IMG/VR virus record: IMGVR_UViG_3300031746_000054
Span: 1 to 42,366 of that record
Reading direction: 5' to 3' (one strand)
Origin: a virus
DNA length: 42,366 bases
A program made the position numbers and the translations under genes. The notes under the pieces are model-generated. The model ran no database searches and was not told the DNA's origin. It saw only the letters and a program-made list of their open reading frames with translations. Shown here piece after piece: positions 30,003-38,474 of this stretch; positions within the stretch are counted from its first letter, which is position 1; every line of letters begins with the position of its first letter.

Positions 30003-31658
30003 TTACCGCCCTCTGGCGGCTATCTCGGCCTGTTCTTTGCTCAGACCCAAAGCCACGAAGCTCTCAACGAGTATTTCGTGGGCTTTCTTCGGGTCAGCGG
30101 GCGTATCACCCATACCCTTGACCTTGCCAGCCTCACGGATGGTTGCGATATAATCAGTCTCGGTCTTGATTGCTTCGGCTACACCTTCATCGCTGGCAGC
30201 TCCAGAGAACTTCGCCACGAGCCGCTTCTTCGCGGCATCGGGAAGGTCTGTCTTGCCCACAGCCTCGGTAATCTTGGCTTGGGCAGCAGCTACCACCTTT
30301 TCTTGCTCCGCCTTTTCAATCTGGCCTTTCAGAGCATCGCGTTCTTTGGTCAGGGCTTCCTCGCGGGCTTTGGATTCAGCTAATTCCTGTTCTAAAGCCA
30401 TCTTTGCTCGGACCTCCTTTTGTGTTTCTGCTTTGATACCTGATTCCAGTATCTTAATAAGGTCGGGTCGCCTGTCCTTCAATGTCTCCAATGAAACTAT
30501 GTCGACATCGAGCGAAGCATCCGTTCCCGATTCGTAGAATGTGACTCCGCCACCTGCGCCAGCTTCCGTCACATAATCCACGCTCCGAGCTCTAACGAGC
30601 CTTTCGATTAGCACAGTCTTATGGCCTTGTATCTCTGCCTTCGAAGCTGTCCCGACTGCATTGATAGAAACTCCCATTTCTGAGAGCATATTCGTATCAC
30701 GCAGGGCAGACATCTTCTCGCGCATCCAAGGCTCGATGATTGTGCTGTCTCCAACGACTGCACCGCTTTCGCCAACTCTGACATTGGACAGAGTAGCAAC
30801 CCAATCCTTTATCGACCTCTCAGGACGTTCCTTTTCTTCTTTCTCGGTTGGATGGTCAGCGTACATCTTGACGCCTTCGAAAACCTTATAGTCTCGGGCC
30901 AGCATCTCGGCCGGATAGAACCGTTCCTTCGTAGCATTAAATCCCGGCTTGATTATCACGACCTGCGCCTTGCCCTTGGCATCTATCGCTGCCTCGGCCA
31001 GAGGGGTATATTCAGAAATAAGAGTTCTCACTTCGTTCTCCTTTACCCATTTGGGAATATCTTCATCGGCGACGCCGAGCCTTGCATAGTCGGCTCGTAT
31101 CTTGCGCTTGACTTCGGCCAAAGCCTCGAAAGGTATCTGTGCCTTCTGCCCTGCAAGTCCACCCGGCGACAACATAGCCGCAGCTCGGTTCAACTGTGTC
31201 TTGGTAACTTGCTGCTGCGGCCCCTCCCACAAGCGGAGTTTCCAACTGGTCGGGTTGTTTACATCGGGTGTATAGGCATAAGCGAGAGCAGGATATTTCT
31301 CGCCTTCTTCAAGTTTTGAGACGGTTTGCTCCCGAAGAAGCAACAACATCGCCTTCGTTTCTTCTAAAGTGGTGTCAATCCTGCTCTCGTCTGCGCCATC
31401 GAGCACATCTTTGCAGCATTCCATGAGCTTCTTGACCTGCGGCTCCAGCGACTTAGCGTTGCGCTGCCCGAACTCAAATACAAGGTCAGAATATTCGCGC
31501 TGCAGAGCTTCCTTCTGGTGTTTGAAATAGTTTATCTGCCCCTCTCGCTTCTTGGCCTCCTCCTCGGAATTGAACTCTCCCAGCTTCTTAGTGCCATCCG
31601 CGCTGTAGAGAATCCACTTGTCGCCCTCATGCTTAATGACTTCCTTAACCTCTGACAT
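30003..31658 (-). CDS. Capsid maturation protease fused to scaffold (551 aa)
   Basis: Three parts are seen. Residues 8-48 form a small beta motif (DKWILYSADGTKKLGEFNSE). Residues about 225-370 are the protease: VVIIKPGFNATKERFYPAEM, His269 in YADHPT and Ser331 in EMGVSINAVG. Residues about 400-475 are an acidic/basic coiled coil (ELAESKAREEALTKERDALK) that works as internal scaffold and is cut out on maturation. The order, followed by decoration and major capsid genes, is the usual one. ATG 31658 follows AAGGAGG. Confidence 0.88.
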   Translation of the reverse strand: MSEVKEVIKHEGDKWILYSADGTKKLGEFNSEEEAKKREGQINYFKHQKEALQREYSDLVFEFGQRNAKSLEPQVKKLMECCKDVLDGADESRIDTTLEETKAMLLLLREQTVSKLEEGEKYPALAYAYTPDVNNPTSWKLRLWEGPQQQVTKTQLNRAAAMLSPGGLAGQKAQIPFEALAEVKRKIRADYARLGVADEDIPKWVKENEVRTLISEYTPLAEAAIDAKGKAQVVIIKPGFNATKERFYPAEMLARDYKVFEGVKMYADHPTEKEEKERPERSIKDWVATLSNVRVGESGAVVGDSTIIEPWMREKMSALRDTNMLSEMGVSINAVGTASKAEIQGHKTVLIERLVRARSVDYVTEAGAGGGVTFYESGTDASLDVDIVSLETLKDRRPDLIKILESGIKAETQKEVRAKMALEQELAESKAREEALTKERDALKGQIEKAEQEKVVAAAQAKITEAVGKTDLPDAAKKRLVAKFSGAASDEGVAEAIKTETDYIATIREAGKVKGMGDTPADPKKAHEILVESFVALGLSKEQAEIAARGR

Positions 31659-31675
31659 ATATCTGACCTCCTTTG

Positions 31676-32032
31676 TTATCGTTTACCGCCCTCGTATGGT
31701 TGGGCAAGCCCAACGGCTATCAATTCGCCGTTTAATATCTTCTCGGTATCGCCCTCTAAATAGACTACTACTGCAAGATACCTACCGAACTTCTCTTTTC
31801 TATCCTTGATGGTTTTGATTATTATATCTTTGTCCATTACACGTTCTGCGGTAAACTTCTTTGCTTCCAGAGCCTTTGCTCTTAACTCAGGGTCTTTGGA
31901 ATGGGTTTCAGCCGTATCTACTCCTGCCAACCTAACACGGATGCGAAGATGAATATCGAAGCCCAAATCAATCTCGGCATCAATGGTGTCGCCATCAATG
32001 ACATCGATTACCTTTGCCTTATATTCGTACAT
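31676..32032 (-). CDS. Staphylococcal nuclease-like protein (118 aa)
   Basis: The SNase fold motifs are complete: VIDGDTIDAEI near residue 10, RVRLAGVDTAE (Arg34, Asp39, Glu42) and KFGRYLA (Arg84). These align with Arg35, Asp40, Glu43 and Arg87 of the S. aureus enzyme, so it should be an active calcium-dependent DNA/RNA nuclease. There is no signal peptide, so it acts in the cytoplasm or is packed in the virion. Its site within head genes is unusual. The ribosome site is weak. Confidence 0.88.
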   Translation of the reverse strand: MYEYKAKVIDVIDGDTIDAEIDLGFDIHLRIRVRLAGVDTAETHSKDPELRAKALEAKKFTAERVMDKDIIIKTIKDRKEKFGRYLAVVVYLEGDTEKILNGELIAVGLAQPYEGGKR

Positions 32033-32035
32033 TTT

Positions 32036-32353
32036 CTATCCATGTTCCTTCATTCCGTTTACTTTAGCTTCCAACCACGCTATCTTCTGACCATAGGTAA
32101 GAGCTATAGCTGTCATTTTCTCGGTCAATAGAACAAGAGCCGTATCAGTAGCCTTGGCGTTTATTTTCATCTCCGACCTGATAGATGCGACATCTTGGCA
32201 GCACTCAGTATACTTTTCTCTGAGGTCTATCGAGGCATCATCTTTGGTCTGTTCCTTCTTCCCTGTCCCCCTAATGGCATAGACAACAAGACCAATAAAG
32301 ATAAGTACCTCGGTGACCCCTACAATTATCGTGACTACTTCTCCTGTCGACAT
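32036..32353 (-). CDS. Membrane-anchored coiled-coil protein (105 aa)
   Basis: Residues about 6-27 are a membrane segment (VVTIIVGVTEVLIFIGLVVY), followed by a charged coil (ASIDLREKYTECCQDVASIR to the C-terminus). ATG 32353 follows TAGGAGC. It could be a spanin-like or superinfection-exclusion protein, or a small holin; nothing decides among these. It sits between the partner gene of the MuF protein and the SNase gene. Confidence 0.6.
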   Translation of the reverse strand: MSTGEVVTIIVGVTEVLIFIGLVVYAIRGTGKKEQTKDDASIDLREKYTECCQDVASIRSEMKINAKATDTALVLLTEKMTAIALTYGQKIAWLEAKVNGMKEHG

Positions 32354-32380
32354 TTTGCTCCTATCTGCGCTAATTGCGCT

Positions 32381-32665
32381 CTATCCCTCCTCGTTCACCC
32401 CATCTCCAATGATAATAATTTCGTCGCACTTCGACGCATTGGCCTTTAATCCTGCAAGTGTAGAGGCGAGTGTGGCCTTCTTCGGTTCGGGGATTTCTTT
32501 TATAGCCTTCAACGCCTCTGGAGTAACTGCAACCCACAGCTCTCGGCCTAGCTTCTTCACGACCGGGTCCTTCTGTTGACGCAAGAAGTCGAGCAGTTCA
32601 TTAAGCCCTTTGCCTGTAGCAAGGTCGGCAACATAACCGTTCGCGTCGTATAGTTGATAGCTCAT
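32381..32665 (-). CDS. Small protein coupled to the MuF-nuclease gene; possible immunity partner (94 aa)
   Basis: ATG 32665 overlaps the stop of the MuF gene as ATGA (32662-32665). The pattern YQLYDANGYVADLATGKGLN, ELLDFLRQQKD and a C-terminal DEIIIIGDGV looks like a compact alpha/beta protein that I believe recurs beside phage capsid genes of this type. If the capsid's C-terminal domain is a nuclease toxin, a small overlapping protein is the natural place for an inhibitor; that is inference. Confidence 0.65.
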   Translation of the reverse strand: MSYQLYDANGYVADLATGKGLNELLDFLRQQKDPVVKKLGRELWVAVTPEALKAIKEIPEPKKATLASTLAGLKANASKCDEIIIIGDGVNEEG

Positions 32666-33771
32666 TTAATCAGCTCCCCTAACTGGTCTATCGTGACTTC
32701 CTGCATTGAGCTTAAACGGAAACTGCCGACGCCCTCTTTGTAGTAGACCTTGCCCACGCGGTCGTCGAAAACAACTGTGTGGGTTCTCAGGCCTGCAGCT
32801 CCGGCAAAGGCCATCTTCTTTTCGAGCGACGGCGGGTGCATGGTTATCTTGTCATTCTTGCCGCGCACAATCGTCTTGACCTCGACCGCGTTTTCGCCTG
32901 CTATCACATCGAAGGGGTCATTGTCGCCGGATTGTTTGCCCTTAGTTGCCGCGGCTACTTTGGGCTCGTTATCTTCAGCCTGCCTCTGGACTGCCTGCGT
33001 AGAGGTCACATGGCTGGCCTTTGCCCTGTCTGCCCTAGTCGATAGTTTGCTCCCTGCCTTCTCTCTGTCCTCCTCTCCTCCACCCTCGCCAGTGGAGCCA
33101 CCCAGCTCCCCCGGCCTACCTGCGTGTCCGAAGAAGCCTGACCCGGCGCCTCCTTCCTTCAGGGATTCTTTTGTCTTGCCCAGTAGCGCAGGAGCGAGCG
33201 CGCATCTGCAATTTGGATGAGCAGGAGGTCGGACATGGCCAGATGAGTAAACGTGGTCTAGTGGCACAACGCCTTCTTCTTCATTCCCAGCGCATATATC
33301 GCAGGGGTCGAACGTCACCCATTCTTTGGCATCGTACCCAAGCTCGTCTGCCCTGTCCATGAAGGCCTGCTCCAGCGCGTCGCAAGTTTCAGTTCGAGCT
33401 ATAACTTCTGCCCTGCCCTTGTAAGCGTACATCTCCTCGAATTGAGAGCGTAAGTCGCGCGCTATGCCGGGGATGCCGCGCTTATTCTCGATGCCGTCGG
33501 CAATAACCTGTGCCAACCGCTTCTTTGTTTCGTTATCGAGATTGACAACGAGAGTGGCGCAATGCTTCGTCGCATACTCAATAGCCTGCTGCGTGGGTGG
33601 TCCTTCGAAAAATATCGGCTTCCCTCCTTTGGTCGTGCCGTATTGAACCATCTCCGCCGAGCCAGATATATAGACCTTGACCAGATGATTGAACATCTTC
33701 TGTCTGAGCTCTCTATTGAACACAGTTATCACTGGTTCAATTATCCAGCCTATGTCATTGGGCAGAGGCAT
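32662..33771 (-). CDS. MuF-type head morphogenesis protein with C-terminal PD-(D/E)XK-like nuclease domain (369 aa)
   Basis: Residues about 20-195 are the SPP1 gp7/Mu gpF domain: RGIPGIARDLRSQFEEMYAY, ARTETCDALEQAF, a CDIC at 157-160 and HPNCRC at 185-190. A Gly-rich linker follows with the motif FGHAGRPGELGGS. Residues about 255-369 form a second domain with DPFDVI and AVEVKT (Asp288, Glu297, Lys299), the D...ExK pattern of restriction-like nucleases, then GKNDKITMHPPSLEKK. MuF fusions to toxins are a described class of phage polymorphic toxins. The linker and the fused domain may be delivered with the DNA. Confidence 0.85.
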   Translation of the reverse strand: MPLPNDIGWIIEPVITVFNRELRQKMFNHLVKVYISGSAEMVQYGTTKGGKPIFFEGPPTQQAIEYATKHCATLVVNLDNETKKRLAQVIADGIENKRGIPGIARDLRSQFEEMYAYKGRAEVIARTETCDALEQAFMDRADELGYDAKEWVTFDPCDICAGNEEEGVVPLDHVYSSGHVRPPAHPNCRCALAPALLGKTKESLKEGGAGSGFFGHAGRPGELGGSTGEGGGEEDREKAGSKLSTRADRAKASHVTSTQAVQRQAEDNEPKVAAATKGKQSGDNDPFDVIAGENAVEVKTIVRGKNDKITMHPPSLEKKMAFAGAAGLRTHTVVFDDRVGKVYYKEGVGSFRLSSMQEVTIDQLGELIK

Positions 33772-33986
33772 TAAATCGGGTATCCTTCCTGCGGAACATA
33801 TTTATAATACAAATCCTGTAGGCGATGAAACGGAAAGGCTTGCTCTATCGCCTTGAAGTAATCGCGCAGGTCACTTTCGAGAGCTTTTGCGAGTACGTCG
33901 TTTTTTCTTGCGCTTGGGTTTGCCGGAATCGATTGCTCCAGTAGCTCCTGCAATTCGTCTAGCGCCATGATTATTTTTTGCATCAT
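33771..33986 (-). CDS. Small helical protein (71 aa)
   Basis: ATG 33986 follows GAAGGACA; its end overlaps the MuF start. The protein is helical and acidic (IIMALDELQELLEQSIPANP, SDLRDYFKAIEQAFPFHRLQ). It overlaps the zinc-knuckle gene by 116 bases, a long overlap, but both have ribosome sites. Function unknown. Confidence 0.55.
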   Translation of the reverse strand: MMQKIIMALDELQELLEQSIPANPSARKNDVLAKALESDLRDYFKAIEQAFPFHRLQDLYYKYVPQEGYPI

Positions 33987-34116
33987 TGTCCTTCTTCACT
34001 GGAACTCTGCATCCGCATCTTAATCGTACCAACCCTGCTTCTCGCTCGACGTAGCCCTTGCCACCACAGTTAGTACAGACATCACTGTTTCCCGTCACTG
34101 TTTCCGTTTCCGCCAC
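33871..34116 (-). CDS. Zinc-knuckle, basic-tailed small protein (81 aa)
   Basis: GTG 34116 is placed by AAGGAGG six bases upstream. The core VCTNCGGKGYVEREAGLVRL then CGC resembles one DnaJ-type zinc knuckle. The C-terminus is very basic (KPKRKKKRRTRKSSRK), as in nucleic-acid-binding proteins. It overlaps the portal end by 35 bases and the next gene by 116 bases. Function unknown. Confidence 0.5.
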   Translation of the reverse strand: MAETETVTGNSDVCTNCGGKGYVEREAGLVRLRCGCRVPVKKDNDAKNNHGARRIAGATGAIDSGKPKRKKKRRTRKSSRK

Positions 34117-35572
34117 GACTGACCTCCTTCAGATATTTATTGTATTGCCGTATAGCCTGAACCAGATTAGCTTCGGGATTCGCGATAGCCAGGGCTGGGT
34201 TAGGAACCGCGCCTGCTACTGGCGGAGGCTGGTTGCCGAACTGCTCTTTCTTGAACGCTTTCTTTTCCGCGCTTATCTTCTCCAGTTCGTCGAGGACTTC
34301 GGCCGTGTCATTGATTCCGAGAGTCATAAGTGCCTGCTGCTGCACATCGCGCGCGTCCGCGAAGTCAGGGAACGATGAGATGATTTGAGCCATGGCTGAA
34401 GCTGCCGCGGCTACATCTTCAGGGGCAATAGCCGGGAAGTCGCGGTCTACATACCAGTTCTTTTCGTCAATTCCGAGATGTGTAAATATTATCTCGTCCA
34501 TATCCTGATAAGCGTTTGCCCAAATCTTTTGATAGGATTGGAACATCTTCATCATGGGCAGCTCGACGGTCTTTGCGGTCGCGAGGTTGCCAATAGAGAT
34601 GTCGCCAAAATACTGCTCTGGAATACCGACCGCAGCGGCGACCTGCAGTTTGAGCATCCGCCCGTCATCATAGGCATTTCGAGCGTTGGAGTCTGTGCGG
34701 ATGGGCTGGGTATCAATGGCCATGTTCTCGATGAGGTTCGACCCAGCAGGAACCTCTTTGCCTTCTATAACTCCTTGTATCGCACTTACGGAGGCGGCGT
34801 TCCCCTGCAACTTATGTCGCCAAGCAAACTTAGCCAGAGCCAGCATGATTGCCACACGGCTCGCAAGGAACCGCCTGTACTGCTTAATCCAGTCGAGAGC
34901 TGGGGTTAGTAGGGGAGTGCCGCGCAGCCCAATCGTGTTATATGCCAGATGGTAGACTATCGCGCTACCCTCCTCGGCCTTGCGCTCGGTCCCTAAACTG
35001 TCGGGACATGGTGTGTTCTCGATATTCAGATGGCTTCGATAATATGCTTCGGTCTGAGCCTTGCCTGCGGAGTTATACCAAGAGCGTTTGTAGAATCGCA
35101 CATCTTCTTTATCTTCGGGGTTCGCGACCAGCTCGATGATTTCGAGGGGGTCGATTCTGCGGATGGTAATATCTTCGGGACCTGCGCCTAAGAACAGGGC
35201 AAAGAATACCTCGCCGTCGACGAGGAGCTTGTCTGAGGACTTGCGCTGTCCGCGAGCTGACAGGATATTCTGGTTCTGCTTTGCGAGCCAGTAAGTATCG
35301 AGGGCTTCCTGCGTCTTTTCCTCTGCGGAGTTCGACATACCGCTGCCGAAAGTGTAATCAGTCCAGAGCCGAATCGCCTGCTTTCCCAAGGGGTCTTTGT
35401 AATAATAGATTCGAGAGCGTTTTACGGTGAGGATTCGCTCGTCGGCCGATATGACATCTCCAGATTGACTCGACAGGTTTATCCAGCCCTTATCTTCAAT
35501 CTTCAGCTCATCTTCAACAATGGCGGTTGCCTCTTTGATTAAGATGTCGAGGTCAAAGTTATTTTCGGTCAT
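34082..35572 (-). CDS. Portal protein (496 aa)
   Basis: The sequence DPLGKQAIRLWTDYTFGSGM, then RGTPLLTPALDWIKQYRRFL and the clip/stem-like AWRHKLQGNAASVSAIQG, QYFGDISIGNLATAKTVELP are typical of SPP1/HK97-type portal proteins, the dodecameric ring through which DNA passes. Length is usual. The gene follows terminase, as expected. The C-terminal 60 residues (NQPPPVAGAVPNPALAIANP) are Pro-rich and probably disordered. ATG 35572 was used. Confidence 0.92.
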   Translation of the reverse strand: MTENNFDLDILIKEATAIVEDELKIEDKGWINLSSQSGDVISADERILTVKRSRIYYYKDPLGKQAIRLWTDYTFGSGMSNSAEEKTQEALDTYWLAKQNQNILSARGQRKSSDKLLVDGEVFFALFLGAGPEDITIRRIDPLEIIELVANPEDKEDVRFYKRSWYNSAGKAQTEAYYRSHLNIENTPCPDSLGTERKAEEGSAIVYHLAYNTIGLRGTPLLTPALDWIKQYRRFLASRVAIMLALAKFAWRHKLQGNAASVSAIQGVIEGKEVPAGSNLIENMAIDTQPIRTDSNARNAYDDGRMLKLQVAAAVGIPEQYFGDISIGNLATAKTVELPMMKMFQSYQKIWANAYQDMDEIIFTHLGIDEKNWYVDRDFPAIAPEDVAAAASAMAQIISSFPDFADARDVQQQALMTLGINDTAEVLDELEKISAEKKAFKKEQFGNQPPPVAGAVPNPALAIANPEANLVQAIRQYNKYLKEVSRGGNGNSDGKQ

Positions 35573-35583
35573 TTATGTACTCC

Positions 35584-35784
35584 TCATGCCGGGGCTACAC
35601 CTGCCATAAGTACCGCTCGGTTATCGAGCTGCTGCTGTAATCTTTTCTGCTGTACTTTCGCTGCCTTGCAGAAGCGTTCGTCTTTGTGCTGATAGATGTC
35701 CTTCTCGACCTTGACCAGTGTACCGCCTCCACAAAGGCATACTCGACAGTGAATAGACCTAACCCTGAACCATTGTGAACTCAT
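35584..35784 (-). CDS. Small Cys-rich protein (66 aa)
   Basis: The N-terminus has CRVCLCGGG followed by a helical basic stretch (KAAKVQQKRLQQQLDNRAVL). A third Cys lies at FCKAA. The start overlaps the stop region of the zinc-ribbon gene upstream. It is one of three Cys-rich microproteins around terminase and portal. Function unknown. Confidence 0.5.
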   Translation of the reverse strand: MSSQWFRVRSIHCRVCLCGGGTLVKVEKDIYQHKDERFCKAAKVQQKRLQQQLDNRAVLMAGVAPA

Positions 35785-35953
35785 GCGTCACCTCTCTGAG
35801 ATAGCTGGGCTTCCATGTAATGATTGGAGGATAGTAATAAGTGCCCGCGCCACAAGTGTTGCAGACTACTCTGGTATAGGCAAAAGCATTGGTCGTTAAG
35901 CTGGGCTCGTAATGTAATGAGAGATTCAGGCTGCCGCAGACTTCGCACCTCAT
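35759..35953 (-). CDS. Zinc-ribbon microprotein (64 aa)
   Basis: The paired motifs MRCEVCGSLNL and VVCNTCGAGTYY form a four-Cys zinc ribbon. ATG 35953 overlaps the terminase stop as ATGA (35950-35953), so it is translationally coupled to terminase. An accessory role in packaging is possible but not shown. Confidence 0.65.
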   Translation of the reverse strand: MRCEVCGSLNLSLHYEPSLTTNAFAYTRVVCNTCGAGTYYYPPIITWKPSYLREVTHEFTMVQG

Positions 35954-37266
35954 AAGTCCTCCATCCGCACAAGTTTCATAGCATCGAATATCTCTATCCT
36001 CTCGGCCTCTACGTTGCCAGTGAGGCCTTCAAATGCCCCGGCCGCTGCGTCAACCTGGTCGTCGTGTCCGCCGGAGGGGAATGCCTCGGACTCGTCGATA
36101 AAATCGTTTATCCATAAGCCACGCACAAGTTTAAGATTACCTGCTTCTGCCTGTGCGCTGAGAGGATTGGCGCGGACCTCTTTGCTGCCAGTGTTGCGGA
36201 CTCCATGGAAGTCGTACCCTGCCAGCACTCGCATATAGTAGGCGATGGTGTTGACTCCACTCGCGCCTGGTTCCTGCTCCATGTAAATCGGGACTCCCCT
36301 GCCGTCTACCTGCGCGCAAGCCCTTATCAATTCCTCAACGCCTGCTGGGGTCTTGCGTACTCGCCTTATGTCCTGAACGTAATAGACGCCCTGCGGACTC
36401 TGTGCCATTAAGCAGCCCACTGTCCAGTCGGGGTCGGTTCCCTTCTTTGGCTCGGTCGCTGCCAAATCCCAATATCTTGCCCACCTGCATTTCGATAGCG
36501 TTTGCATGGGGATATGGTCGAGAACTTCGAGCCATTCCCTGCGGAACTTGCCGCCTGCTTTTCTTGCGCTCCAGTCGCCGCGCAGAAGTTGTTCTCTGGT
36601 AACATTGTCCAGCATCATAAGTGACAGAACATACGATTCGCGGTCAAGGTAGGGATTATCTTCGAGCTTGGCTGGGATGAACGGCCTGTTCTGTTCCCTG
36701 CCCTCAACGATGAACCTCTGTTTCACCCATTCATGGCCGAGGTCGCCGGGGTTAGAGGCGGAGCGCATCCGCAGGGGAATGTCCACCCCCTCCAGCCTGC
36801 GCAAGCGCGAGAACATATACCGATAGTTGCTCGACGTGAACTGTGTCAGCTCATCGAACCCGATATATTGAAAGTGCGTCGATTGATAACGATATTTGTC
36901 GCGCTCATTCTCCAGATAGCCGAAGGTCAGGGTGGACCCGGAGGGGAACTTCCACGTCTTATCTTTGTCTGCCCACTGTGCGCCTGTGCCTGAGAGCCAT
37001 TCAAACGCTCTGGACATTAGCGCGCCGGGTAGTGCTAAATCGGCATAGGATTGCCGTAGGAGCAGCGCAGAGTATCCGCCCCTATCAACGTATTGGAGCG
37101 CAGCCATGAGTAGGCAGTCGGACTTCCCACCGCCAGCAGCTCCACCATAGAAGGCCTCCAAGCAGTTAAGCATTAAAAAAGCCAACTGCTTCGGCGTTGG
37201 CTGGTGTGGGATGAACTCGCTCCACGCTATCTCGCGTTTAGACGATGTGCTGGAGTGCGCCTGCAT
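35950..37266 (-). CDS. terL: Terminase large subunit
   Basis: ATPase motifs: Walker A GGAAGGGKS (41-49 from the chosen ATG) and Walker B FQYIGFDE (Asp138, Glu139). The nuclease domain carries WARYWDLAATEPK, an acidic MEQEPGASG and the final HDDQVDAAAGAF. This is the Terminase_6N/6C type used by headful-packaging phages, which fits the circular map. ATG 37266 (438 aa) was chosen; a TTG at 37308 in the same frame would add 14 residues, and no ribosome site decides. The start lies within the end of the small subunit gene. Confidence 0.93.
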   Translation of the reverse strand: MQAHSSTSSKREIAWSEFIPHQPTPKQLAFLMLNCLEAFYGGAAGGGKSDCLLMAALQYVDRGGYSALLLRQSYADLALPGALMSRAFEWLSGTGAQWADKDKTWKFPSGSTLTFGYLENERDKYRYQSTHFQYIGFDELTQFTSSNYRYMFSRLRRLEGVDIPLRMRSASNPGDLGHEWVKQRFIVEGREQNRPFIPAKLEDNPYLDRESYVLSLMMLDNVTREQLLRGDWSARKAGGKFRREWLEVLDHIPMQTLSKCRWARYWDLAATEPKKGTDPDWTVGCLMAQSPQGVYYVQDIRRVRKTPAGVEELIRACAQVDGRGVPIYMEQEPGASGVNTIAYYMRVLAGYDFHGVRNTGSKEVRANPLSAQAEAGNLKLVRGLWINDFIDESEAFPSGGHDDQVDAAAGAFEGLTGNVEAERIEIFDAMKLVRMEDL

Positions 37267-37699
37267 CTTTGAGGATGCCGACTGCTTCTCTAACGATTGA
37301 ATCGTCAATGACCAGCTTTACCTCCCCACGAATTGGCAAGTCTTTATCTCCCCCGACGTGTTCCATCCTGCGACGGTCTGACCATCTCTCCGGCATCCGG
37401 TTGTAAAGCCATACCTGACACGCTACGACGTTTCCCAAAGATGCCGCGAGGAAAAGTGCGTTCTCGACCTTCTGATTGGCTTCGAGTTCGGCCTGCGAGA
37501 TAGCGCGCTTAAACTCAGGATCGCGGCGCATGAGCTTTTCCATCCACTCAGGAGTACAGCCTACAGAGCGAGCTGCTGCCATCCTGCCTAGCCCATTCCT
37601 CAGCGACTCGAAGTAAGCCTCTTTTTTTATATCATCAAACTTATATGGTGGTCGAGCTTTCTTCTTGCCGTTGCCGTTTTTAGAATTGCCGTTTTTCAA
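37238..37699 (-). CDS. terS: Terminase small subunit (153 aa)
   Basis: Residues about 22-75 are a helix-turn-helix of the small-terminase kind (AYFESLRNGLGRMAAARSVG, CTPEWMEKLMRRDPEFKRAI), followed by an oligomerisation helix. TTG 37699 is the start, after GGGGGG. The N-terminus is a Lys/Asn/Gly tail. The gene overlaps the large subunit's start, as usual. It recognises the packaging site. Confidence 0.8.
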   Translation of the reverse strand: MKNGNSKNGNGKKKARPPYKFDDIKKEAYFESLRNGLGRMAAARSVGCTPEWMEKLMRRDPEFKRAISQAELEANQKVENALFLAASLGNVVACQVWLYNRMPERWSDRRRMEHVGGDKDLPIRGEVKLVIDDSIVREAVGILKDAGALQHIV

Positions 37700-38291
37700 T
37701 GACTGCCCCCCAATATAACATTCCCCCGCCGCGGAGGTAGAACTTTATTTCTCGTATTGCCCAGGGTTTAATGAAGGATTCAAACCAGGGCTTGACTGTC
37801 CGTATCCAGTAGAAATTGTAAACTGGCCGTCTTTCCTTGACACTCGGAAGCTCGGCCTTCTTTCCTTCTGGTTCGCGATAGGAACCAGCTCGGATGATTG
37901 CTTGCCGCTGGCCGTCTGTGAAGAAAAGGATTAACCTGTTTGTCTTTCTTGCTTCTGCCCAAAATGCTCGGAACGAATCGTAGGGGTAAGAATAAGCATC
38001 GAAGTCTGCGACCGAGAAAAGTGGGCTGGCGCGGTCTGACTCAAAAATCCAGTGGTCGCAATCGGCCATGGTGATAATAGCATCGGGCAATCGGGCTTGT
38101 GCTGTGCGGACTCTATCGCCGTTTAGGTCAGCGCCGTAAATCTTGCGACCTTGATACAGCTCGACGGCCAAATCGCCGTCGCCGATAAACGGAACATAGA
38201 GGGCGCCGGACTTGTCGGACTGCGGCAGCAAGGCTTGGCGCAGCATAACTTTTCTGAAGAAATCGACGTGCTGCTTTTGAGCAACTGCCAC
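37680..38291 (-). CDS. SAM-dependent methyltransferase-like protein (203 aa)
   Basis: GTG 38291 is the start, nine bases after AGGAGGAG. The Rossmann motifs are seen: motif I-like ALYVPFIGDGDLAVELYQ, then KIYGADLNGDRV (acidic loop) and TMADCDHW; a SVADFDAYSYPYDSF stretch takes the place of the usual DPPY loop. Family members are DNA- or small-molecule-modifying methylases. It stands just before small terminase, where modified bases on packaged DNA would matter, but the substrate is unknown. Confidence 0.7.
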   Translation of the reverse strand: MAVAQKQHVDFFRKVMLRQALLPQSDKSGALYVPFIGDGDLAVELYQGRKIYGADLNGDRVRTAQARLPDAIITMADCDHWIFESDRASPLFSVADFDAYSYPYDSFRAFWAEARKTNRLILFFTDGQRQAIIRAGSYREPEGKKAELPSVKERRPVYNFYWIRTVKPWFESFIKPWAIREIKFYLRGGGMLYWGAVIEKRQF

Positions 38292-38474
38292 TTTCTGAAT
38301 CTCCTCCTGATGCCCTTAGAATCGAGCTTGGGGGCTTCGGCGACTTTTAACCCCGAAAAGCGCGAGATAGCAACAAGCTGCGCGAGAGCGCGCAGCTTGC
38401 TATATTCTCCGATGAGAAGGCCGTAGGACTGGCAAGGGATGGCCTCAAGCACTACGGCCTGTGTGTTAGTATGG
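38292..38474. other. Gap with a strong hairpin before the methyltransferase gene
   Basis: About 180 bases without a credible gene. It holds a perfect 11-base inverted repeat (38374-38384 with 38389-38399, loop agag) and a near-perfect 13-base palindrome at 38469-38481 crossing the stop of the radical SAM gene. Blocks near 38329 and 38419 resemble parts of 7042-7074. No T tract follows the hairpin, so it is unlikely to be a simple terminator. Confidence 0.4.

Noticed and set aside
38123-38452. Minus-strand frame of 109 codons before the methyltransferase
   Set aside because: It starts with GTG without a ribosome site and overlaps a better supported gene by about 170 bases.
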